Below, piece by piece: positions 35,421-46,897 of a stretch of 64,000 nt of DNA (its first letter is position 1; the number at the start of each line of letters is the position of its first letter). The position numbers were made by a program, and so were the translations under genes. The stretch comes from Tricholoma matsutake (Eukaryota; Basidiomycota; Agaricomycetes; Agaricales; Tricholomataceae). The notes beneath the pieces are model-generated. The model saw nothing but the letters and a program-made list of their open reading frames with translations, had not been told where the DNA came from and searched no databases. Location: assembly GCA_026075535.2 (NCBI GenBank), contig AP026538.1, forward strand, positions 12,718,337 to 12,782,336, written 5' to 3'.

Positions 35421-35765
35421 AATAGCTGGGTAGCTCAGTGGTTAATTGTGCTGTTCTGTGTGTTGACCCAAAATCAAGTGTTCAATTCTTGTTGTATGAA
35501 AAACCTTGACTGGGTACAGCATGTGCATTCTGGTTAGTCCAGTTGTATAACTTTCTGTGTGTCTGGTGATTCCAGTTAGTCTGGTTGATTATGAGTCTGG
35601 CCAGATTCCGGGTATTCCAGGTGCAAATTTGGTGATTATTCCAGCTGGAATTGTTCTACATAGAGAAAACTACACAGAGAAAACTACATACAAAAAAAAT
35701 TCCACTGGATTCCAGAAATTCCCAAAATTCCAGCCAGAATAATTGGAATCCGACCAGAATAGGTG
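35421..35765 (+). repeat. SINE-like element with tRNA-derived head
   Basis: TAGCTCAGTGG (A box, 35431-35441) and GTGTTCAATTC (B box, about 35478) are spaced as in a tRNA gene. A body follows with repeated ATTCC(A/G)G and GTCTGG motifs, with a short A-run at about 35690-35700. The architecture is that of a SINE. The 3' end is not defined by a target duplication. Confidence 0.55.
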
Positions 35766-35769
35766 GGGG

Positions 35770-36995
35770 AGTGTAATGTACTCAGGGGGAGGGGACATGG
35801 CCCTGCTGCCCTGGGTGGCATCATTGTTGCAGGGTGCATCATCCTTGCTGTGTCTTCTGGGTTGTGTCTTCCTGGTTGCATCATCCCTCTCACCATGTCC
35901 CTGTCCCTGTCCATGTCATTGTTGTCCCCCTCGCAGTCATTGTCCTTATGCTTGTCATCATTACCATCCTCTTGTCATCCCTATAGCAGTAATGCTCATG
36001 GGGCTGGGGGCAGGTGGTGTGTCATCCATTGGTGTGTCGCTATTCCACCCACAATCCACCCTTTGAGTAGTGGCTTGTGGGGCTGGGGGTGGGTGGTGTG
36101 TCATCTGTCGCTGTTGGCCCCAGTTGTTCTTGGTGTTGTTCCACCCACCATCCACCCCATGAGTGGTTGCTCATGAGGCTGGAGGTGGGTGGTGTGTCGT
36201 CATCTATTAGTGTACTCCCTCCCTGCCACTCCTCATTGTTTGCTGCTGCTGCTGGGCATTGTCATTGTCATTCCACCCATGATCCACCCCACAAGTGGTT
36301 GCTCATGGGGCTGGAGGTGGGTGGTGTGTCTGGCATTGTTGTTGGGTCATCATGGTGAGGTCCTTGTGCCATTCCTCATCATGGTGGGGCTCTTGTGCTC
36401 ATTCCTCCTCCTCAACAGTGCCCACCATCATCCACTCACCCTGCCCAACCTGCAAGCAGATGATTGCAGTGGTGGGAATGGGTGGTGGGTCAGCATTGTC
36501 ATGGGATTCTGTTTTGGGGGGGGGGAGGGGTTGAGCATGTCAGTGTGACATGGCATGCATACAGGGGTTGCTGTGTGCTTACTGGGTGGGTATTCCCCCT
36601 TCCGGGGTCTCCTGGCATCCCTCTGCACTTTCCTAGCCTGTGTTGACAGCCTCACATCCTGTTTGAATGGGGAGGAGGGTAATTGGATGGCTGTGGGTGG
36701 GCAGTGTGCATTTTTTGTGGTCAGCAGTCATCACCATTAGTGTGCAACCTAAAATTAATAAAGTACAATTAGTTACTTAATGAAAACAGAAAGAAGAAAG
36801 AAGAAAACTTATCTATGGCCCAAATGACAGTTGCTGTCATTTGGGCCTGCATTCCATTTGCTTGGGCTTGTTTGAAGGTGGTGGTGATGGTGGAGTGGGA
36901 ATGGGAATGGTGGTGGCAGGTGTGCATGCAGTGGTGGTGGTGGTAGAGTGGAGGGGAGGGAGGGAGGTGGCAGCATTGATGATGGCAGTACTTTA
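35770..36995 (+). repeat. R2 module copy d
   Basis: Aligns with copy c. It carries four degenerate GAGCAGTTGCTC palindromes at about 35986, 36064, 36161 and 36293, each followed by GGGGCTGGGGGYRGGTGGTGTGTC-like text, so the palindrome is part of a loose 70-130 bp unit. It ends in a GTGGTGGTGG-rich segment shared with copy c and is followed at once by gypsy A. Confidence 0.7.
36817..36847. repeat. R2 hairpin 5 (perfect)
   Basis: GGCCCAAATGACAG / CTGTCATTTGGGCC, 14-bp perfect arms around TTG. Minus-strand flank: ATAGATAAGTTTTC, then AGTAACTAATTG and TTTTAG. Confidence 0.9.
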
Positions 36996-37022
36996 CACTC
37001 CCCCATAGCTTCCGTGCAGATC

Positions 37023-37390
37023 TGTAAGGGGACTAGGGGGGACTCAGGGGGGTGCCCTGTGCGTTTCTCCTATTTTTTACATTTGTCCTATATTTTTCCT
37101 CACTTCATTTCCTTCTATTCTTCATTTTCTATGATTTTTCCTTATTTTATTACTAATTTCCCTTTCTATCACATTTGTGCATGTTGACAGTGTTATATTT
37201 AGAGGCGGAGCACCCCTTCTGACATCTACCCCTTGGTATGAGGTCATTCGGCAGCCTTGATCTGCCTATCTCCACCTTTTCTATTATTATTTGATTTTTG
37301 CAGTCTTCAGATATAATGGGCATTGGCAAAGGGGTCCTCAGAGTTTTCTCTTTGGATTTCCCTTTGCTAGAGGCTGAGGTTGCCCGTATA
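37023..37390 (+). repeat. 5' LTR of gypsy A
   Basis: Starts TGTAAGGGG, ends CCCGTATA. It lacks the 55-bp duplicated segment found in the copy B LTRs. AGAGTTTTCT at 37340-37349 is complementary to AGAAAACTCT just after the LTR (37393-37402), the arrangement of self-priming Tf1/sushi-type elements. Confidence 0.85.
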
Positions 37391-38214
37391 GTAGAAAACT
37401 CTCTCTTAAGGCCTGAAATCATGAATGCGCTGCCCAAGATAGGCAGGTACAGAGTGGATGATGCTTCCCAAAGCTCCACACACCATTCCTGACAGTCCCG
37501 TCTTCAGTGTGCCACCATTTTTGCCTAATGCGCCCCCTAGCACTATGGACACATCAGAGCGCCTCAATGTGCTTGAAAGCGATGTTACTGGAATATGTGC
37601 ACAAATAGATTTGCTTAAATCTATGATCTAAAACTTTGTCAGAACCCTTCAGACTAGCTCCATTACCAATATTTCCCCCATTGCAACTCCAAGCACGGCC
37701 AACAATGATGCGCAACCTAATGCACCCACTAAGGCATGTGCCCAGATCAAACCGTTTCTCCCCACCAAATTTAATGGTGCATGTGTGCAGGGGCATGCAT
37801 TCCTTAATTCCTGTGAGTTGTACATCAGTCTCCAGTTGCATCAATTTGTCGATGATGCTGCAAAAATTTATTGGGCCTTCACATACATGAAATCTGAACA
37901 TGCCTATCTCTACATGGACCATATTCTGTGCCAAACTAAAGAGCTTGGTTCTCTACCTTTCTCCACTTGGGGTGACTTTCAAGCAGAGTTTGTATGCCAC
38001 TTTGTCCCCTCAACGAGTGCCACTGAGCAGTGACACTAAGGAGTGCCAGGGGTAACCCTCAGGTATATTTTCTCATACCCGTACCCATGAACACCGTACC
38101 CACATGGGTAGGGGTACGGTATTACCGCGGGTTTTCATGGGTTACCCATGGGTTTCAGCATAAATATGTATTTTAATATTTTAACTACACTAAATTAATA
38201 TATAGAAAAAAGAA

Positions 38215-38935
38215 AAACCCCTCCACTCGCATTTGCAGCAAGGGAGGGGGTGGTGGTGGTGGTTGTCACCCAGAACAACATGAGAAACCACACCTGCTCA
38301 CATTTGGAGCGAGGGGGGTGGTGCCTGTGGACCTGATCCTGTTGTCCTCTCGTCTCGTTGACAATGAGGGGGTGGTGGACCTGCAATGAGAAACCCCCCT
38401 CTCGTGCTAGACATGAGGGAGGGGGAGTCAACCAAAGATAGCCCCCTCCAGCTCACATTTGAGGTGAGGGAGGGGGGAGCTGCTGTCATTGTGGCCTAGA
38501 AAATGAATATAGCCCCCTCCAGCTTGCATTTGAAGTGAGGGAGGGGGAGCTGTCATTATTGTTGCCTAGAGGAAGATTATAGCCCCCTCCAGCTCGCATT
38601 TGAAGTGAGGGAGGGGGGGTGGTGCCTGCTCGTCGTCCCCATCTGAAATGCATCCCATTTCCACCCCACGAGCAGTTGCTCATGGTGGTGGTTGGGGGTG
38701 CTGTCGTGGTGGTGGTGCATTATTAGAATCTAAAAATTGAATAAAAATATTAATTAGTTAGAAAGAAGACAAGAACAAAAGATATATAAAAAATACCTAG
38801 GGCCCAAATGACATTAAATGTTATTTGGGCCCGTTCCCTGTGCAATGTGGTCATTTTGCGTCACTTCCTGGTCATCAGAGCTCCCTGTTCCCACCCCATG
38901 AGCAGTTGCTCACGGCAGTGGTTGGGGGTGCTATG
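38215..38935 (+). repeat. R2 module copy e, carried inside the hAT-like element
   Basis: Contains three tandem units of CCCCCTCCAGCTYGCATTTG and AGTGAGGGAGGGGG (about 38446-38615), GAGCAGTTGCTC palindromes at 38670 and 38900, the GAATCTAAAAATTGAATAAAA block and a GGGCCCAAATGACA hairpin. Its presence inside a transposon suggests one way the family spreads. Confidence 0.7.
38800..38832. repeat. R2 hairpin 6
   Basis: GGGCCCAAATGACA / TGTTATTTGGGCCC around TTAAA. On the minus strand it is followed by TAGGTATTTTTTATA, then CTAACTAATTAATA and TTTTTAG. Confidence 0.85.
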
Positions 38936-38945
38936 GTAGTGTCAT

Positions 38946-39773
38946 TAGTGTTTAAAGGTCCGGTCCTACGAACTGGAAAAAGACCGAAACCGGACTGAAC
39001 TGAACCGAAGTCCGGTTCATCAGGTGGCTATTTATAGGACCGGTCTTTTGCAGTCCAGTTGCCAGTCTTTTGCTTTGAAAAATATCATTGAACCGATGAA
39101 AACCGATCCGAACCGGCTTCAACCGGTTTATAGGTCACGTGCACTATACCCCCTGATTCCCACACATAATGGCTTCAATTTCGCTCCCTGGACCATCAAA
39201 AACGGTTGAGAACTGAGAGAGATATGACAAAATACATTTTGATGTGAATATTTTGATGTCATTTGAGCAGCTGTGACTATACTGTTTATACCTTGTGCTA
39301 CAAAAATGTTGGGCACAATTGGACATTATCCAAGGCAAAGGAATAACATACATAAACATCTATACCATGTGTATTTGATTCATTTAACAGCCCTAACAAG
39401 TTGTAACTACAAACTACAAACTACAACATGGAATACAATGTACTTTTGTTTCAATCATATCTCTGTCAGATCTTGATGAAATCTCTTAAAAGTTAGACCA
39501 GTCGCCGGAAAATTACAATATCCAACTGCTTGTGTAATGGTGAAATGGTCCGATTAATTGTTGTTGAGAAATATATGGGTTATATTGGTACAACAAATTT
39601 TACAACAAAAAGTCGGTTCGAACTGGTTTTTTTTGGTCCATGGACTGATATGGACCGGTCCTATGCGGTCCGGTTGCAGTTCAGCAATATCTGGGTCAGT
39701 CTTGGACCGGTTGCGGTTGCAGTTGCCCCATTTAGACATAAAAAACCGGACTGAACCGGACCTGTAAATGCTA
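38946..39773. mobile_element. hAT-type MITE, copy 2 (828 bp)
   Basis: Same family as 18592-19430: ends TAGTGTTTAAAGGTCCGGTC and, in reverse complement, TAGCATTTACAGGTCCGG. The target duplication AGTGTCAT lies at 38938-38945 and 39774-39781. It sits inside the hAT-like element, so it inserted later than that element. It keeps more CCGG sites than copy 1. Confidence 0.92.
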
Positions 39774-40159
39774 AGTGTCATCGATCATCCTGTAGTTTGA
39801 AATCAAATACATTGTGAGTGAATCAATGAAGTCAGATGATCACTCACCTGACCGGTAATTCGGTACCCATAAACCCGTGGTTACGGGTACGGTGTTCTGC
39901 GGGTATGGCAATCCCATACCCATACCCATACCCCAGCATACCCGTGACCAGAAACCCGCGGTGTTACCCATACCCGTGCTATTCCTTAAGTGACACAGCT
40001 CGAGTCATCTTCTTACCATCAGGCACATCAATCCATGGATGATTATATCAATGGGTTTAAGGATTTGGTGGACATGGCAGGATATGGGAATGGGCTGCCA
40101 GTGGTGGTGAAGTTCTGACGGGGCCTCAATCAAGATATTCAGGACCAGATTGCACAGAT

Positions 40160-40786
40160 CACTACTGGGGCTGACCTGTGTTTCCCACAAAAACACAGCC
40201 TTAGAAACTTGTTTTAAGACTTCTGATGTGTATATCCTTTGGATATTCTTAATATGTATGTAAAAGAAATGTCAGGGAAATATTTTACATGTATCCAAGC
40301 TGTATCTGCAAGGAACATAAAAAGTGTATTCTACAATGTTTCTTTCAGATCCCTTCTGGAAACATTTTTCATGTTCCCTTTGTGTAAGTTAAGGAAACAC
40401 TTTTTATGTAATTATGGCTGTATCTGCAGAAAACACTTGACATATATTTTATTATGTGTTTTCTATGGATACATGCAAAGAACAAATGGGTTACCATGGT
40501 TACACATGTATCCCTAGGAAACACATAATAAAATTACATGTTAAATGTTTTCTGCAGATACAGGCATAATTACATGAAAAATGTTTCCAGAAGGGATCTG
40601 AAAGACACATTGTAGAATACACCTTTTATGTTCCTTGCAGATACAGCTTGGATACATGTAAAATATTTCCCTGACATTTCTTTTACATACATATTAAGAA
40701 TATCCAAAGGATATACACATCAGAAGTCTTAAAACAAGTTTCTAAGGCTATGTTTCTGTGGGAAACACAGGTCAGCCCCAGTAGTG
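40160..40786. mobile_element. CACTA-type foldback MITE (627 bp) inserted in gypsy A
   Basis: Ends CACTACTGGGGCTGACCTGT in inverted repeat and a 3-bp duplication GAT (40157-40159, 40787-40789). Gypsy B shows the uninterrupted target CAGATGTTGG. Apart from about 35 bp, the whole element is one inverted repeat centred near 40495 on ACCATGGTTAC. The arms differ at only a handful of positions, so a transcript would fold into a hairpin of about 300 bp. CACTA termini plus a 3-bp duplication fit the CACTA superfamily. Confidence 0.92.
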
Positions 40787-41240
40787 GATGTTGGAAGGGC
40801 ACCCAGCGCATGATGATATCTATGCTTGGTATGAAGCTGCTTCACTCTGTGATGAGAACTGACTCACGAATGCGGCATTTAATGCTGCATTCCATGACTA
40901 CCACTCATGTGCCCTACACTTTCAATCGAACCCTTCCCCACCATAACCCCATTCCTGTCCATCAGACTCCCGCACCAGCTGTCAATGTCCTGGGACCAAT
41001 GGATGTTGATGTGGCCCACAGCTGTGCACATAGGTTGATCTCTGCTACCACTGTGGGGAAACTGGGCACAGGGCCAGAGTGTCCCCATCATTGGGATATC
41101 CGCATGCTCACCCCTGAGGGGTGAGATGAACTCCTCCAAGACCTGTTGGCACTTGTAGATGTTGAAGAAGCAAAGGATCAGGTTGCAGAGGAGATCAAGT
41201 CAGAAGTTGTAGAAGAGCAGGATTTTTCTATTCACAGTGA

Positions 41241-44200
41241 GTGAATTATATGCCCTCACTGCCTGTCCATAACCACTTTGAAGTTTTGTCAGTTGAATCC
41301 CTGGAGAATGAATCTATTTCCATGACTGTTGCCCTCTATGACCCTTCAAAGTTGGCTGAAGTTGTACCTGCTCTTCCCATCTCTCCCTCTGCTCCATGCC
41401 CCAAAATTAAATCATGGGAGTGAAAACTACCACACAAATATATTGTTGCATCCACTCCCTCTACACATTCCTTGAACCTAGCAATCAAACTACAGACTAC
41501 CGACACTGGACAGATACTCGGCATCCCTGTGCTCCTGGACTCTGGTGTGACCGGTCTCTTCATTGATGCCCATCTCGGACAACAACATTGCCTGAATACT
41601 CGCTCACTCTCCCATCCAATACCTGTTTATAATGTGGATGGGTCCCCAAACAAAGCTGGTGCCATCCCAGAGGTTGTAGACCTGGTCCTCTGTTACAAAG
41701 ATCATAGTGAGCATGCCCTTTTTGCTGTCACTCAATTAGGAAAGCAGAAGGTGATTTTGGGCTATCCGTGGCTTTGTGACCATAACCCAGAGGTCAACTG
41801 GCATACTGGGGAGGTTACAATGAGCCAGTGTCCATCCTGCTGTCACACTTGTTTCATGGAAGCCAGACAAGAATGTCATGGACAAAGGGCCTCAATATGA
41901 TGTACTCAGAAGTGTTGTGCTGGACCCCTGGCTATACCTGAAGTGGAGTTAGAAGAGGTTCCTGATCTGATGCTGGACTCGAATGATGATGATGAGGAGC
42001 CAGAGGAAGTGGAGGAAGGTGATTGGATCTTCTACACTGCGATTTGTCCATTGCATGAGGTGTGTGTTACATTGAACATATCCCAACGCCTTGCCAAGGC
42101 CTTCCACAAAAACAATGCTGCTAAATCCTCTACTGATTCCTTGCTTCCTCATCTCCATGAGTTTGGGGACGTGTTCTCCAAGGAATTGTTCGACTCTCTC
42201 CCTGCACATAAGCTGTGGTATCACATGATTGAACTCACCCCTGGTGCAGCCCCTTCATCCTGCAAGGTCTATCCTCTCTCTCCTGAAGAACAGCAATAGC
42301 TTGACCAGTTCATCGACGAGCACCTGGCCTCTGGACATATTTGACCATCAAAGTCACCCATGGCCTCTCCCTTTTTTTTTGTCAAGAAGAAGGATGGCTC
42401 ACTTTGACCAGTTCAAGACTACAGAAGGCTCAACAACATCACAGTCAAAAATTGCTACCCATTACCTCTCATCTCTGAACTTGTGAACCAGCTCCATGGA
42501 GCCCAATACTTCACCAAATTCAACATCCGTTAGGGCTACAATAATGTGAGGATAAAGGAGGGAGATGAGTAGAAGGCAGCCTTTTGTACCAACTGTGGTC
42601 TGTTTGAACTGCTTGTCATGTTCTTTGGCTTTACTAATAGTCCTGCCACCTTTCAGACCATGATGAATGACATCTTCCATGACCTCATTCTTGAAGGCGT
42701 TGTTTGTATCTATCTCGACAACATCCTTATCTTCACTTGCACGATTGAAGATCACAATCACATCATGTGCCTCATCCTAGAATGACTTCAATGGTACAAG
42801 TCTCTGGAGGACCAGAAGTGGCATCCTGTTGTGTTCTACTCCAAAAGCCTTAGTGCTGTAGAGTGAAACTACAAGATCCATGACAAGGAGATGTTGGCAA
42901 TAATGCGTGCGCTTGAGGAGTGGCAACACTTCCTCGAGGGCGCCCAACACAAGATGGAAATTTGGATGGATCACAAGAATCTCAAGTACTTTATGATGGC
43001 CAAGAAATTGAACCATTGTCAAGTTTGTTGGTTCCTGTATCTATCCAGATTCGACTTCTCCTTGCACCACCATCTGGGTCGCAGCATGGGGAAGACCAAT
43101 GCCCTCTTGCAATGCCTTCCAGTGCCTGAATGGTGAACAGGTCTGGCTGCAACAACACAATGTTTTGATTGTCATTGCTGCACCCCAGGGTGAGGAGTGG
43201 GACATCCTATGTGACATTTGTCATGCAAACTGTAGCAGTTTACATGAGAATGTTGTTGCCCGAGCTGTTAAAGAACTGAGGAAGGGATCCACCCTTTCCT
43301 TGCATGTGGCAGAGTGGGCTGAAAAGGAGGACTTGTTGTATTTCAGGGATTGCATCTATGTCTCCAATGACCCAGACCTTTGCCGGCACATCATATCCCA
43401 ACACCATGACTCACAGATTGCCAGTCATCCTGGATGCTGGAAGACCTTGGAGCTCACCTCATGGAATTATTGGTGGCCACAAATGTCATGACTCATTGGT
43501 CAGTATTGTCATACTTGTGACCTTTGGTTACATACCAAGATTCCTCATTGCAAACCCATTGGTGAGCTACACCCTCTTCCTGTTCCAGAGAGTCATTGGG
43601 ATGTTGTCAGTGTCGACTTTGTGGTGGACTTGCCAGAGTCGAATGGGTTTGATGTGGTGATGTGCACAGTTGATTCAGTGGGAAAACATGCTCACTTCAT
43701 TCCCACTCACACCACTGTCAGTGCCCTGGGTGCCACCTGACTCTATCTCCACCATGTGTGGAAATTACATGGACTTCCTGGTGCTTTCCTCTCTGACCAT
43801 GGCCCTCATCATGGCAGAGTTCACTTGTGAGCTGTACCAACTTCTGGGGATCAAACCCCTTGCTTCAACTGCCTATCACCCACAAACTGATGGCCAGACT
43901 GAGTGAGTCAACCAGGAACTGGAGCAGTACATCCGCATCTTTGTGAATGAATTGGGATGATCTTCTCCCCTTGGCCAAGTTTGGATACAACAACCATGTC
44001 CCATGCTTCCACTCAACAGACCACTTTCCTCTTACACACTGGATGACATCCACACATGGGATTCAAACCTCGCTAGACTCTCTCACACATCGAGATGGTG
44101 AATGAGTTCACAGAACACATGCGGGATAGCTTGGAGGAGCCAAAGGCAGCCTTAGCAAAGGCAAAGACTGACATGGCACACTTTTACTACCAACGCTATG

Positions 44201-44712
44201 CTCCGACCCCTCAGTACAAGGTTAGTGATCAAGTTTGTCTTGACTCCGGTGACATCTCCACTACACCTCCATCCAAGAAACTTGCTCATCGCTTCCTGGG
44301 ACCTTTCCCCATTGTCAAGTGTGTTGGAATGCATGCCTATCATCTACACCTCCCAGCCTTGATGTCAAGACTCCACCCAGTCTTCCATGTCATCAAACTC
44401 CTTCCAGCTCCCCCAGATCCATTCCCAGGACACCATTCACATCCACTACCACTGCCTACAGTGATTGAGGGAGAACCCCAGTACAAAGTTGAGTCGATCT
44501 TGGACAGCTGGTTGTGTCAAGGGAAACTCCAGTATTCGGTGCACTGGAAGGGTTATGGGTATGAGGAGAACTCATGGGTTGAAGAGTCCGATGTGAATGC
44601 CCCTCGGTTAGTCAAGGAATCACACCAATGGCACACTGCTGCACTGCGTCACATTCAAGTCACTGACTTTGGTCATATGCAATTTTGAATGCATTGGGGC
44701 GATGCATCTTAG
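41241..44712 (+). pseudogene. pol of gypsy A (protease, RT, integrase, chromodomain), inactive
   Basis: Protease LLDSGVTGLFIDA (about 41534), RT segments [12 protein letters not shown] and [10 protein letters not shown] (YLDD altered to YLDN), integrase HPGCWKTLELTSWNYWWPQM, SVDFVVDLPESNGFDVV and YHPQTDGQTE, and a chromodomain LQYSVHWKGYGYEENSWVEE (about 44529-44590). TGA interrupts at 42342, 42864 and 43904 among others; the same three stops occur in copy B. A deletion near 42790 removes the RT thumb and part of RNase H relative to copy B. Confidence 0.85.
43115..43175 (-). other. 61-bp micro-inversion inside gypsy A pol
   Basis: This block (CCTTCCAGTGCC...GATTGTCAT) is the reverse complement of 50445-50505 in gypsy B with few differences. 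The sequence on both sides aligns in the normal orientation. Copy B has the orientation that encodes a plausible DIVLLQPNLFMIWALEG, so copy A is the inverted one. About 21 bp left of the block are missing in A. Confidence 0.85.
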
Positions 44713-44723
44713 AGAGGGGGTGA

Positions 44724-45099
44724 TGTAAGGGGACTAGGGGGGACTCGGGGGGGTGCCCTGTGTGTTTCTCCTATTTTTTACATTTGTCCTATATTTTTCC
44801 TCACTTCATTTCCTTCTATTCTTCATTTTCTATGATTTTTCCTCATTTTATTACTAATTTCCCTTTCTATCACATTTGTGCAGGTTGACAGTTTTATATT
44901 TAGAGGCGGAGCACCCCTTCCGACATCTACCCCTTGGTATGATGTCATTTGGCAGCCTTGATCTGCCTATCTCTGCCTTTTCTATTTATAGATTATTATT
45001 TGATTTTTGCAATCTTCACATATACTGGGCATTGGCAAAGGGGTCCTCAGAGTTTTCTCTTTGGATTTCCCTTTGCTAGAGGCTGAGGTTGCCCTTATA
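44724..45099 (+). repeat. 3' LTR of gypsy A
   Basis: Preceded by the purine-rich AGAGAGGGGGTGA. Very similar to the 5' LTR at 37023-37390; differences are mostly transitions. Ends CCCTTATA. Confidence 0.88.
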
Positions 45100-45601
45100 C
45101 TCACCATCAAACATGAGGTGTTTCCCTTTTCCTGGATGCATCCCTTCAGGGCCATCCAATGAGCTTGTCCAGGTGTTAGCTCATTTCTCATTTGCCAATG
45201 TAAGCCCTATCAAGTCTAAGGCCATCATGGTTTCTTTCTATCTCTCCTGCCTGCTGGGACCTTTATTTGCACAAAACTGAGCCATTCCAATTAAGTTTGC
45301 CCTTTCATTGAGTCCATAGGTGGATTCCATTTTCCTCTACTATCAATCCGACTCTCTAATGATGTTATTTGGAATATTATATATCACTTGCTGCCATGCA
45401 GGCCATTTGATATGTGGGGGTGCTAGTGACTTTCCTGTCACTCTGCTACTAGTATATGCTACCCATGTCTTGAATGGTTGATCCTTGAGTTTCTTTATAC
45501 GTCAGTCCAACTCAATAGCTCTACCTTGAAAATATATAGGCAGGACCTTCTATGCAAGCGACAGTCAGACATAGAATCTACAACCCATCTACCTGATCCA
45601 T
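45100..45601. other. spacer between gypsy A and the kinase-like gene
   Basis: No recognised gene or repeat. It should contain the 3' end of the minus-strand kinase-like gene's transcript. A plus-strand frame at 45089-45280 has a hydrophobic patch but no family match. Confidence 0.35.
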
Positions 45602-46462
45602 CTAATCGTCCAGCTCAGATGGGTCCCCAGAAGGTTGACATCTCTCCAAGTCTACCAAGAAAATGTCACCGCTATCCATTCTACAAAAGTTCCGATGCAC
45701 AATATCGCCATGGATATACCCAGCATTGTGAATGTGCTGGAGAGCTGCCTTCATATTTGTGTGAACCATCTGGTTGATTTGTTCGCCTTCAGAGATGGTG
45801 TTACCAACAGGTTCTAGAGCAAGGAACTGCAGAATCCCCCAGACTTCATAGAAGCTGTGCAGTGTGGGTATCACTTTGCCTTGGAGATCTTGCAGAGCAG
45901 CATAGGTGCGGGCTTCATCATCTAGTGAACTTGCTGCATTGGGATAGCACAAGGCATCAACAACTTTGCAGACAATGTGACCCCCAACGGATGGTGGTAG
46001 AAATCATGCAGTTACTACACAACCATTTGCTCCATGGCAAGCAGAGCTGAGGTCAAGGTGACAAAGGCGAAAGTCGACAGCAAGACACTGGTATGCACCA
46101 TTGATGGGTTGCATATGATATCTTTCAGCGATGCCAACGGCTGCCTTCCTGTCCTTCCAGGCAGCCACCGAGGCTCCAAAGGTTCGACCCAGAGGGGAGG
46201 AGGATGGTGTAGGGGATGAATAGAACCAGTCATCCTCTGCAAGCAACACCATGCTGACCAATGCTTTCAGCATTGAGATAGGTTGGCCAGCTCTGTTTAG
46301 TTTGAAAAGATAGTACTCAAGGGTCTCGCGATCCAGTGTTTCAGTGCGACACAGGAACAAGGCATGCTTCCAATTGGTAAGGATACCAAACCTGTTGTTG
46401 TTGAAGGTCATATACCCATAGGTCTGTTCAAGAGCATGCAAGGATTGTTGGCTGAGGGTGTC

Positions 46463-46885
46463 TGTAAGGGGACTAGAGGGTGTCCCACGTGTTTCTCCTA
46501 TTTTTTACGTTCGTCCTATATTTTTTCTCGCCTTGTTTCCTTCTATTCTTCATTTTCTATGATTTTTCCCTTATTTTATTACTAATTTCCCTTTCTATCA
46601 CATTTGTGCATGTTGACAGTTTTATATCTAGAGACGGAGTACCCTTCCGACATCTACCCCTTGGTATTATGTCATGTGGCGGCCTTGATCAGCCTATCTC
46701 CGCCTTTTCTATTTTTAGTTATTATTTGATTTTTGCAGTTTTCACATATACTGGGCACTGGCAAAGGGATCTTTAGAGTTTTCTCTTCAGATTTCCCTTT
46801 GCTAGGTGTGCCCCCAATCCCTGTATTATGTAGCATAATTTTAACTTCGGATTTCCCTTTGCTAGAAGCTGAGGTTGCCCTTATA
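46463..46885 (+). repeat. 5' LTR of gypsy B
   Basis: TGTAAGGGG...CCCTTATA (TG...TA; the last two bases would be CA in a standard LTR). A short duplication around TTTCCCTTTGCTAG (46793, 46853) makes it longer than the copy A LTR. TATA-like CACATATACT at 46743-46752 lies about 29 bp before AGAGTTTTCT. Confidence 0.93.
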
Positions 46886-46897
46886 GTAGAAAACTCT
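46775..46897 (+). promoter_or_regulatory. self-priming pair: transcript start and primer-binding site
   Basis: AGAGTTTTCT at 46775-46784 inside the LTR is exactly complementary to AGAAAACTCT at 46888-46897, two bases after the LTR. In Tf1/sushi-type chromoviruses the first bases of the mRNA fold back and prime reverse transcription at this site instead of a tRNA. The spacing of a TATA-like box about 29 bp upstream of the LTR copy supports a start there. Copy A preserves both halves (37340-37349, 37393-37402). No tRNA-complementary site was seen. Confidence 0.75.

Larger units (their letters stand above)
38037..39988. mobile_element. hAT-like non-autonomous element inserted in gypsy A gag
   Basis: The 8-bp duplication AGTGACAC lies at 38029-38036 and 39989-39996, and gypsy B shows the uninterrupted sequence. 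Termini TAAGGAGTGCCAGGGGTA and, in reverse complement, TAAGGAATAGCACGGGTA. The first 130 bp and last 130 bp are crowded with ACCCGTACCC/GGGTACGG motifs. The interior is R2-type sequence (copy e) plus the nested MITE. There is no transposase. Confidence 0.9.
37545..41244 (+). pseudogene. gag of gypsy A, broken and twice interrupted
   Basis: The ATG at 37545 opens MDTSERLNVLESDVTG, a capsid-like region containing ELYISLQLHQFVDDAAKIYW, then PFSTWGDFQAEF. TAA at about 37629 and TGA at 38024-38026 interrupt it. The coding sequence is split at 38036/39989 by the hAT-like element and at 40159/40787 by the foldback. It ends at TGA 41242-41244, overlapping the pol frame. The zinc knuckle region corresponding to copy B is heavily altered. 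Confidence 0.8.
37023..45099 (+). mobile_element. Ty3/gypsy chromovirus, copy A (degenerate, with nested insertions)
   Basis: LTRs at 37023-37390 and 44724-45099 (TGTAAGGGG...) enclose gag, protease, RT, integrase and chromodomain remnants in the usual chromovirus order. Without the nested hAT-like element (38037-39988) and foldback (40160-40786) it would be about 5.5 kb. There is no matching 5-bp duplication (AGATC before, CTCAC after), so the ends may come from recombination between elements. It is more decayed than copy B: TG/CA replaces CG at many sites, the catalytic YLDD is YLDN, about 0.4 kb of the RT/RNase H region is deleted, and a 61-bp segment is inverted. Confidence 0.92.

Noticed and set aside
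37018..45104. 5-bp target duplication for gypsy A
   Set aside because: AGATC on the left and CTCAC on the right do not match, so no duplication is claimed.
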